From contig JAYGXS010000005.1 of NCBI GenBank assembly GCA_036362985.1, forward strand, positions 26,298,052 through 26,362,051: 64,000 nt of DNA. Direction: 5' to 3'. Below, in pieces: positions 29,071-38,161 of the stretch (the stretch's first letter is position 1; each line of letters begins with the position of its first letter). Position numbers and translations under genes: made by a program. The notes beneath the pieces were generated by a model, which saw only the letters and a list, made by a program, of their open reading frames with translations, was not told the origin of the DNA and made no database searches. The stretch comes from Ligula intestinalis. Lineage: Eukaryota; Platyhelminthes; Cestoda; Diphyllobothriidea; Diphyllobothriidae.

Positions 29071-30607
29071 AATCATTATTATTTTTTGATCGCTCCTGTT
29101 ATTTTTACGCGCAGCATTCAGTAAACAAACTTATCAGGAATGCCCATTTCTACCTTTTAACTATAATAACCGGATAAAAATTTTACTTTCTTTACTTTCC
29201 AATAGCCTATGCTCTCTCATACTTCGCTCCTTACGCCTCCCAATCGCCTACTGTGCCTAGAGAGTTTGAAGTGACTCCGGCGATACACCAGACGTGAGGT
29301 CACGTGATTTCAAGGCTCGACCTACCTTTAGGATAGCCTCATGATTTGCACGAACGCAATCCTCGTGCGGCCCACTAAAACGCGCGCATTAGTTTGCCAC
29401 CCATATTCTGGCCAATCACTCTTCAAGACAGACTGACAAAGGACCTTGCTGCAATTACTGCCGCCGGGCTCAGACACTTCGGACCAAGCCCCCTCGCGGC
29501 TGGACGTGCAGCACGACAGTCAATTTATCTCAACCCAAGTTCCACCCCTTCGTTGCAGAAAAAACTATTCTTTCCGCCTGACGTCTCACCCTTCTTCTCT
29601 TTCTACAAGGAACTAGGCTTGAAGGCCGTAGTGGCTAGGGCTTAGGCTTATTAACACAGGCCCTAGTGATATGTTCAATTATTTTTGTTGCCTTTAAGAT
29701 CAACTTAGAAAGCAATAGCAAGACTGTAAAACAAAAGGAGGCCTACGGCGCTTTGGTGGCGTCGCGCTTGTGTCTTCCGCATTGGATGTCATTTTTGAGG
29801 TGCTGAAAGTCAAAGGACATTATTATTGACAGCGGAACAAACAAAGCTGGTATGACCGGCAAAACCGAGTCGTTTACTTAGTGGGCTTTCACACCTATAT
29901 TAGCATGCGGGTCAGCCAGCATTTTATTCTGGCAACTGAAAAAGGCGTTTTAGGTAAAAGTATGAAATAAACATTTGGCCGAGACACCTTGAAATCGCCT
30001 GGTTCGTCAAAAAGGCCAACCACACACTAGTCCGCATTCCAAGAATTCGGCCACTGCTCATGTTTCTTGTTCTGTGCAGTCGCTTTTTCCAAATACCAAT
30101 AAGTATAGACTTGGAAGGGAATTTTGGTAGGCGGTGTGACATCCCTCCTGGATCAAACGGACGCGTGCACCATGCCGAGTTGCGAAATGACACCGCAAAG
30201 CTCCTCAAGTCTGGGGCGCCATTTATTTGGGCGTTTAGAGAGAGAGAATGAGAAAGGGGTTCTAGGTGGATCAAAACTGGTATAGTTAAGCGATGTGTTG
30301 ACGTCAGTGTAAGTGGAACACTACCAATTTATTCTGAGACCAACCCTGGGAAATATCGTTGACTATTAGGGAAAATTAGGATCGGGTACAGTTAAGTTGG
30401 CCGCCAAACTAAGATACTATGGGAGCCCGCCACGCTAACTCACGTTGGCTTTGTTGTCAAGCGCCGCAGGCTCAGTCTGCTCGCGGCCACTTAACGCCCC
30501 CGCACTTGGCAACCGCTGCGAGAGGTCGCGATCTCTTCTCTGTCCTATGCTCCCGCCGGCTGGTCAAGGCGCAAGTTTTAGCCAATCGGTAAGCACCTGC
30601 CCACCTG
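29071..30607. other. Intergenic, nothing recognised
   Basis: No coding family or repeat recognised; composition is mixed. Confidence 0.4.
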
Positions 30608-31011
30608 GCCATGCGACAATTCTGACAAGTATTGAGGTTGTTGTGTGAGCTATTAGACCGAACGGTGCCTTTTTACTGAATCAAAATACTCCACGCTTAT
30701 GTTGTTCATGTTAGACAGAGGCTTCAGTCTCTCGTTGATGAATGTTCACTGATCGTGCTAATGGAACTCACTTGTCCCACCCTGTCTTCGGTCGCATGTC
30801 TGGGGCCCTGAAAGCGGCCACAGCGGCTAGAAGTCATAAGCCTAAACCGCCAGAACAACGAGTTCGTGGCTCACTGGTAAGAACGTTAGACTCTGTATGG
30901 AAGCAGTCGTGAGTTCGAGCCTCGAGTGGTGCGCCACTTGGGGTCTGGGTGTGACTGGCTGAAGACGGCTAAGAGGCCCGAAATGACTATTCCAGCCTCC
31001 CTTGTCGTTGC
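30608..31011 (+). repeat. Left arm of a 404-bp inverted repeat pair, contains tRNA-like SINE
   Basis: The reverse complement of this arm matches 32491-32894 over its whole length with equal size. It includes GTGGCTCACTGGTAAGAACG (A-box-like) and GTGAGTTCGAGCCTCG (B box) at 30868-30925, then the family-A tail GGCTGAAGACGGCTAAGAGG CCCGAAATGACTATTCC. Confidence 0.9.
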
Positions 31012-31589
31012 TCGTTCCGGAGGCAAGGCGGAAGACAATTTCGTGTACGGTCTCAACGTGCACACAAAGTTGGTTCTGACCCAAAACGCAGCTTTTGTAC
31101 TGTTTATTTTCCAGCCGTAAAATTCTGTCCACCAATACCGTCTTGCTTGACTGTTTGTCCACACTACTACTTTCGAAATGCCCCTTGCTCCCTTGTCCTG
31201 TGGTTAGTTTTAGTTTAGTTATTAGTTTTTATTTAGTTTAATTTTAAGTTTAAGTTGTTTTTTTAGTTAAATTATATTACGCTAACGTCAGATAACATTT
31301 ATTAGATAACCACTAAATACTAAACTAACTGAACCAAGTTGAACGAAACCAACTCAACTTAGATTAAACTTATGATGAGAAGAATAAACTGAAACTTAAA
31401 TTAAACTAATACTTCTGATGCCGTTAGACTGAATTCTGGGGTTAGGGGTATGTAACATATGCAACCTTTGCCGTAGAATCAAACTCGTCTAGACCGGGCT
31501 ATAGAAAGGCAATACGGGGATATTGTCTTTAAAGCAAGCCTGTAATGCAAGATGTACTGAAACCAATAAATTGCGCTACTATTCATTAG

Positions 31590-31740
31590 CGGTACATTTT
31601 CGCTGCATAACGTAAATAACGAATGAGGGAAAACAGAAAATTTGAATTCATACAGAACAAAATATTAATGCAAACAAGCAACGTCATGTCATACAAGATA
31701 ACCGGTAGAAGTACTTGTTTAAAACGAGATATGGGAAACA
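31590..31740 (-). repeat. PLE-arm-like dispersed repeat
   Basis: TGCATAACGTAAATAACGAA, GAATTCATACAGAA and AGCAACGTCATGTCATACAA match the arms at 49104-49316 and 49776-49988 (TGCGTAACGTGAATAACGTA, GAATTCACACAGAA, CAGGGTCACAGGAAA). Confidence 0.5.
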
Positions 31741-32490
31741 TACTTAGAGGGAGGGAAGGCAAAATGTACACGCAAAATGTGGAAGTCTATGAGTGATAGG
31801 GTACCATGGTGAATTTAAGTTGACAGCGTGCTTCAACTATTCACATAGCCTGGTTTCATCTGTCATATGTAGGTCGGTTCCAAGTAGCCCAAAACAACAT
31901 TTTGTCGTCGCCGAACAAGTACTTGAAAAGGGGTTTTAGAGTCAATGGGGTGACCAGTTTGAAGCAGATATTTCGTAATAGAAGAACATGGTATTTATGT
32001 TATCTGTTCTAGAAGCTATATGGCCAGGTGCTCAATAGAACTGGCTGCAAATTGTCGTTGCATCCACAAATTAAGGTGGTTTTACGGTGATTATCGCAAA
32101 ATTTGAGTAACAAAGGGCACAGCACATTATTCTCTTAGTTGCTGTGTACCAGTAGGGACTTCAACGGCGTTTGACTCTATTTCCTTCAATAAACCTGACC
32201 TGTATTGACCTGTGACAAGCAGAAGAAAAATATCCTCCTTTGACCAATTATAAATCCTCAGGCATGAAAAACGACGAGGTTGCAAAGTAGACGCTGCGTT
32301 GATATGGGCCATCAACTGGATGTTTACTGACCAACGTAAAGACAACACCTTTGAGTTTCGATATCGAGAAAAGTGCGTAGAGGTTTGTCTTAAACCTACG
32401 TGCCACTTAAACAGGCAATTTCACGCCAAATGCAGTCAGCGGGAGATAAGGTGCCACCGCCGACGAAGGATGAAACAGATAGTTCTTTCG
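31741..32490. other. Spacer inside the inverted pair, nothing recognised
   Basis: No coding sequence or known repeat recognised. Confidence 0.4.
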
Positions 32491-32894
32491 GCAACGACAA
32501 GGGAGGCTGGAATAGTCATTTCGGGCCTCTTAGCCGTCTTCAGCCAGTCACACCCAGACCCCAAGTGCCGCATCACCCGAGGCTCAAACTCGCGACTGCT
32601 TCCATACAGAGTCTAACGTTCTTACCAGTGAGCCACGAACTCGTTGTTCTGGCGGTTTAGGCTTATGACTTCTAGCCGCTGTGGCCGCTTTCAGGGCCCC
32701 AGACATGCGACCGAAGACAGGGTGGGACAAGTGAGTTCCATTAGCACGATCAGTGAACATTCATCAACGAGAGACTGAAGCCTCTGTCTAACATGAACAA
32801 CATAAGCGTGGAGTATTTTGATTCAGTAAAAAGGCACCGTTCGGTCTAATAGCTCACACAACAACCTCAATACTTGTCAGAATTGTCGCATGGC
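32491..32894 (-). repeat. Right arm of the 404-bp inverted repeat pair
   Basis: Reverse complement of 30608-31011. Differences I could see cluster around the B-box/CpG stretch near 32560-32600. The spacer of 1,479 bp (31012-32490) holds an A/T-rich TTTAGTTTAG tract and a PLE-arm-like repeat. Confidence 0.9.
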
Positions 32895-33059
32895 ATCTTT
32901 TTATTGATCCGGCCGTCTCGTTAAGATGGTCCTTCCGTGGCAATACTTTAAGCTGCAATCGTGTGTTGTGGTCATGGGGAGCTTGATGCAGCGATAAAAA
33001 TGTCCTCCAATCTCTGCTATATAAACTCAAGGGAATTATATGCGTCATTTTTAGCTGTT

Positions 33060-33061
<2 letters not shown>

Positions 33062-33104
<43 letters not shown>

Positions 33105-33126
33105 CTACTACTACTACTACTACTAC
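33062..33126. repeat. (ACT)n microsatellite
   Basis: About 21 ACT/TAC units with one interruption. Shorter TAC/ACT arrays occur at 35537-35560, 36640-36672 and 37266-37315. Confidence 0.95.
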
Positions 33127-33656
33127 TTCTATTTTTCCCTTCCCAATACCAGAGTTGAAAATCAAATTATGAAGACGTATAACTTATACTTAGCCAAGAA
33201 GTGTTAGACAGGGAAAACGTTTGTATCCAACAGCAAACAGTAGATCAGCAATCTCAGATATTGTTTATAAAAAATTAAAATGTGTTTTTGACTAAAGCAG
33301 ATAACCATGGCAGGATTGTAATAAAAATACTCCTGCAGCATACTTTCAAAAATGGCAGACACTTTCAGGTGCCGACGTTTTAACGAGTTCCTTTATGGGC
33401 GCCTGTAAAACATGACTCCTTATATAATATGCACTTGTTGCATTGATTTTCAATGCGATAATATATACAATTGTATTTACTGAAAAATATGAACATAAAT
33501 ATTTTACCTATTTAGGTGTTATCTCTTCGTTTAAAAAGCGTTTAAACATTCGGGGTAATTGCAAATCCGCCATAACAGAAAATGATACGCTTTATTTTGA
33601 AACTATCATTTCAAAATTTTCAGCAAAAGCGTTTCCATTAATCATGAATAAAATTA

Positions 33657-33666
33657 NNNNNNNNNN
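33657..33666. other. Assembly gap (10 N)
   Basis: Ten unknown bases; the true length is probably not ten. Confidence 0.99.
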
Positions 33667-33925
33667 AGTCTTATGAAGGCCAGAGCAATAGGAACAGTAT
33701 GCTGCGTAAACAGAGGAACGAAGAACAAATGAAACGAGATTTGACTTGGAGAGCATACGACTGGCCAGGAAAGCCAGTCGAGTCCAGGTGCTGGTTTGAA
33801 AGCGGTCAGGCCAGAAGAGAGAGGAAGAGCGTTCATTGGCTTGGTCGGCCTTGAAGTTCTTGGGAAATCAGGCAGCTTGCGTCGGGAACGCGTGCAGGCT
33901 TGCTATTTGACGCCGGGAACTGTGA
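33667..33925 (+). repeat. LTR-like dispersed repeat, copy 2 (diverged)
   Basis: GATTTGACTTGGAGAGCATA, GGTCAGGCCAGAAGAGAG and TTCATTGGCTTGGTCGGCCT share order with 34655-34760 (GATTGACTTGGGAGAGACAT, TCATTGGTTAGGTCGGCCTG). Confidence 0.5.
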
Positions 33926-34599
33926 ATGGCTGATCCAGGCGTCGAGAATAGCGTCTGTGAGCCTTCAGGAAAGTTCACTTCGACTGGAGATAGTCACAAC
34001 GATTTCTCTTAGTGTGTGCTAATTAAGGCTTGGGCTAAAATGAGTCTGCCGGTTTTTGCATCCCATTCACATGGCGAGCCTCCAGTTCGGAACCGCATCC
34101 TAGGACGCCCCTTCTGGAGCACTGCCTAGGCGTAGAGTAACGTCCAGCCATGCGCACAATCGTCTACTACCGCTGCTATGACTGTTATTATTATAATACC
34201 AACAACTGGTACTATAATTACTGCTGCACGACTACAACTACTGATACGACTACCATTGCTATCACTTATAATCTTACTACCTCTACTGATGATGATATTT
34301 CGATGAAACCCGCCATATACACCAACAGGTTGGTATAGTACTGGTGACTGGCTACAGAATGTAGCTTAAAACGACAGTAGACGTAGTTAGCGCCATCACC
34401 TTCATCCTGGGTAAAAAAAAATCACATTGGATCCGGTGTTGGCCGCTTTCTCCAATGCAAGCAAAAACACCGCATAACTTACACTTAAGTGACAGTAGAC
34501 TGTGGGATACGATGTGGTCTCGCCAGATAATAGACGAGAGAACGTATCCCAACATGTATTAACTATTGGAATAGGATAAGGCGTGAAGGGGCAGATTAG

Positions 34600-34815
34600 T
34601 AGGAAGAATGTATTGTGTACACAAAGGAAAGGAGAGTAGATTGACTTGGGAGAGACATGTCCGCTCTGTAGGTGGACCGGGTCCCAAGTGAGGTCTGAGA
34701 GTAGTCGGGCCAGCAGACAGAGACCTTTCATTGGTTAGGTCGGCCTGTGATTGGTTGGATGACGTGTTGCTTGACACAGTTTTTGGACTATGTGGGTGGC
34801 CTGGGTCTCGCGCCA
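34600..34815 (+). repeat. LTR-like dispersed repeat, copy 3
   Basis: ATGTATTGTGTACACAAAGG, AAAGGAGAGTAGATTGACTT and TCATTGGTTAGGTCGGCCTG. Related to the copies at 27380 and 33667. Confidence 0.5.
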
Positions 34816-34939
34816 GTAAGTTAGGTGAGCTTAACGACCTTGAGGTCTAAACGAAAAGAGGCCACGACCGGAAAGCCAGGCATCGTGACATGCACCTGTT
34901 ACAGTACAAGGTCGCTACAAGACTTTGCGCAGGTACTAT

Positions 34940-35345
34940 CGCACTTTTTTTACCCTCAGTCACCTTCAGTAGGTGTCAAGACATACTCAAGCAAACCGAG
35001 GCTGCTACTGCTAATACTAATACATAGGAGTGTAGCTGAGTGTTAGTAATACAGACACTATTTCTGATGCTAGTATTTGTCTGAGCTTTCACTGATTAAA
35101 GTCAACGCGGGAGCTCATATCCCTTCGATTTCAACAAGAAGGGTGAATCTGGGTTTATGCTATTTCGAGTAAATACATGTTTGAGGCCCAGAGCTATTGT
35201 GTCTGCCTTCGTTTTCGCCCTCTCATCTCTGTCCACCAAAAGCTGTCACCTTCTATTAAGTTTGGGCTAGGATACTGTTGCTAGAGGTAATATGCCACTG
35301 CTAAGAGTGCTAATTGAAGTAATCATACTTACTAAGAACAGTAAT
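34940..35345. repeat. Dispersed repeat of unknown family, copy 4
   Basis: Same block order as 16660-17260, ending in TACTGTTGCTAGAGGTAATA and GTAATCATACTTACTAAGAA CAGTAATA. No coding potential recognised. Confidence 0.55.
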
Positions 35346-35989
35346 ATATTCTCATGATTGCATCGACTGCTAACATGCATCCTATTTTTGCAACAAGCAT
35401 AACAGATAGGGAAATATGAGCTTACGCATTTCCCATGCTTCATATGGGCCGATTTGTGAGACCCCCAGGCGAGTGTTTACGTTCCGTAAGCCTGTCTACC
35501 TCTTCTACTGATACCAACACTTAAACTACTAATATCATTACTACTACTACTACTGTAGCTGCTCCAGCGCTTCTCTTCTCTTGCGTCCCGATGCCCGTGA
35601 AGCGCCCTGCCAAGCACGACCGCTACCCCAGGCTTACCCTAGCAGATGCTTCAGCGACCCCTTCCTTCGGCATCCTGCCAGCCGAAGATACCCCACTAAC
35701 AGGCGTTAACGCAAAACACAGCAGGCACCGAGGCGACCTCAGTTTATTCCCAGTCACGCGTGCAGACAACACTATTTTATGCGCATCGACCAACCATGGT
35801 CCATTGTGATATGTCCCCCTGAGCCCCCCTGTAACCTGACCAATAACACACCATTTGAACTCCCTTCACAATCATATAAAAGCCACTAGGCGTTGTAACG
35901 GTGACCCCATTGTGGTGCCAATGTCTAGTTACGCCCATCGAAATCCCCAAGGAAGAACACAATAAGAAGGGCGGAACTTTGAAATCCAT
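35346..35989. other. Intergenic, nothing recognised
   Basis: Includes a short TAC array at 35537-35560. An open frame from 35591 has no recognisable features. Confidence 0.4.
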
Positions 35990-36310
35990 CCCGAGGTGAG
36001 CCTATTGTGTACAAAACCCGTAGTTGCTGTCTCGGGTGACAGTTGCCACTGGTTGATCTACAGTGCGCTGATTTTCCCGCCTCGGGGAAAGCCCCGGCAA
36101 CCGGAGCCGGACTGGCGGTGTCCTTGCAGTCCGTGTTGCAACTCCCGCTGTCTGAGAGTTGACAGTGGCTTATAAGAAACTGTCAAGCGCGTTCGCTTGT
36201 GGCATCAATGGCCGCATTGGGATGAGGTCACGCGACCAGTTGGCCCTTGAGGTACTGCGACCATTTGGGCACGCGCTTTGACGCGTGTAGCCTTTAAGGT
36301 CATCGCGTGA
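35990..36310 (+). repeat. LTR-like repeat, partner of the insert at 25320-25918
   Basis: CCTATTGTGTACAAAACCCG, GCTGTCTCGGGTGACAGTT, TGACAGTGGCTTATAAGAAA, TTGGCCCTTGAGGTACTGCG and ACGCGCTTTGACGCGTG. Confidence 0.55.
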
Positions 36311-36675
36311 AGACGATCAGAGCGAAGACACAAAGACATTGTGGCAAGCACGACGCCTCAGGTGAGCCTACAATGTCGCTAGCATTTAGTCAGGCTAAAC
36401 TCCTAACAATATCATCTCTCATACACACCCGCACAGTCTCGATGGCAACTGGACGCATGCAGCGCCAGCCCTGGTTTCGCCAGTGGCCACGGCTGCTTGA
36501 AACCCCGATTCAAGTTTCTGTGCATAACACAGCCCTTATCCTGCTACGACGTGAGATTCGGTCTGATGACTGGAGTGCCCTAAGCACAACCACTGCGTGA
36601 ACCCTACAGTAGCACCACTACCATTATCATTGGTATCACTACTACTACTACTACCATTAGTACCACTACTACTAA

Positions 36676-37270
36676 TGCCATCTGCTTTGTTGACTTTGCC
36701 GCTGCATTTGACTCCGTCCATCGTGACTCCCTTTTGGCGGATAATAGCATTTGATGGTGTAACACCAAAATTAATCGCCATGATCAAGGCATACTACCGC
36801 TCCACCACTGCTCGGGTTCTAGTCCAAAACAACTTCTCAGGACCCTTCGCTATTCGGTCTGGCGTTCGACAGGGCTGTCTCCTGTCGCCCACCCTCTTTA
36901 ACTACGCCATTGATTGGGTTCTCAGAAAGGCCCTAGAGAAAAATGACGGTTTTGAGCTTGCGCCCGGGTGTCGGTTGACTGACCTCGACTATGCCGATGA
37001 TATCGCTTTACTAGCTTCAAGCCTTGGCGATCTACAGTCTATGGTGTCACGGGTGAACGAGGTTGCGAAATCGGTCAGTTTGTCCATAAACGCTGGGAAG
37101 ACCAAAGTGTTTTCATGCTGAATCCCTGGCCAGGAGAAGGCACCTCTCGAGATTAGTGGCTGTGAACTTGATGGAGTCGACAGTTCCAAATACCTCAGAG
37201 CGAGGTCGCTGCCGAATGGACAGAGTAAAGATGACATTGTCTCTCGATTTGACGCAGATTGACGAGTTAC
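36676..37270 (+). mobile_element. RTE-like LINE (second family), RT core fragment
   Basis: FVDFAAAFDSVHRDSLLAD (motif A, intact), then one frameshift, LIAMIKAYYRSTTARVLVQN, GVRQGCLLSPTLFNYAIDWV (motif B), CRLTDLDYADDIALLASSLG (motif C) and VSLSINAGKTKVFSC. It stops short in a TAC/TTA-rich tract. The best preserved copy of this family here, but both ends are missing. Confidence 0.88.
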
Positions 37271-37712
37271 TACTACTACTTTTAGTATTACTACTATTAT
37301 TACTGATACTACTGATATTAATACCTTCGTTTTTGTTGCTGCTTCGACTGCCAGTACTAACATTTTTAGTATTGGAAACAATACGGCCAATAACACCACT
37401 GGTGTGGCAATGAGGGATAAAGAGAGGCCTGACATTTAATATCCCGTGAATTAAAGTGACAAAAGCCCGAAAGCAACACTCTATGAAAACAAGACACCTG
37501 CAAAGTCAGACCAGAATAAATCCCATATTTGTGCGAGCGAAGTCGTGACGTGAACATCCGGGGTTTTGTTGAAAACTGCCAGTTAGGGTGACCTAACAGG
37601 TAAGTCACATTTTTATCCAATCACCAACAGTAGCCCGCACGTGGGTAGCAAGCGAAAAAAAAACTCCTCCGAATAACAATATAACAAACAGTAGACGTGA
37701 AACTGTCTATTT

Positions 37713-37718
37713 TTTATT
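37713..37718 (-). promoter_or_regulatory. Candidate polyadenylation signal of USP39
   Basis: AATAAA on the minus strand, 75 nt after the USP39 stop codon, in an A/T-rich stretch. No other AATAAA was noticed closer to the stop. Confidence 0.6.
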
Positions 37719-37792
37719 TAAAAAAAACAATTTTTAAAAAGAACCGGTGTCCTGTACATCTTTTCGAGCGGATCGCAACTCCTAGACACCGC

Positions 37793-38161
37793 TCATTGCT
37801 GCACCTCTACTGTCGCCATCACCTGCGCCGCCGCTTCTACCCCCATTTCGACCGATGAGGCGTCAGGTGTGGCCTGCTGCTGCTGCTGCAGCAAGTCAGT
37901 GACCTCGGTGACCTCCTGCCCAATCTCTTGCGGTTTTGGTTCCGCCGCCACTGGCCCTGCCATCGCCGGCCCAAGACCCACTGCGTCCTCCTGCGGTTCC
38001 GGTTTGGGTGCAACCTCCATCTGTTCCGCCTGTCCGTTCTCTGCTGCCTTCGGTTGCAGTTTCTGGTTCGCCGGTGGCGGTTGCGGTTGCGCAACAACAA
38101 CCTCTCGCTTTTCCGGTTTTACGTAGTGTGGATTTTTGATGGTCTTATTTACGGCCCAGAC
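37793..38161 (-). CDS. USP39: USP39 last exon with Pro/Gln/Ala-rich C-terminal extension
   Basis: 122 codons plus TGA, acceptor cacacctacag, phase 0. It begins VWAVNKTIKNPHYVKPEKRE, which takes the place of the IWKRRD that closes human USP39 straight after 'YIQ'. It then continues about 100 residues beyond the usual end: VVVAQPQPPPANQKLQPKAA, repeated PKPEPQE/PKPQE motifs, a QQQQQ run from CAG codons, and VEMGVEAAAQVMATVEVQQ. The extension looks disordered and acidic. Assignment to USP39 rests on phase, position and the V/IW match; a separate gene is less likely because no other exon fits. Confidence 0.82.
   Translation of the reverse strand, partial: VWAVNKTIKNPHYVKPEKREVVVAQPQPPPANQKLQPKAAENGQAEQMEVAPKPEPQEDAVGLGPAMAGPVAAEPKPQEIGQEVTEVTDLLQQQQQATPDASSVEMGVEAAAQVMATVEVQQ

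Noticed and set aside
30608..32894. Long terminal inverted repeats of a coding DNA transposon
   Set aside because: The 1.5-kb spacer encodes no transposase and the arms contain a tRNA-like SINE.
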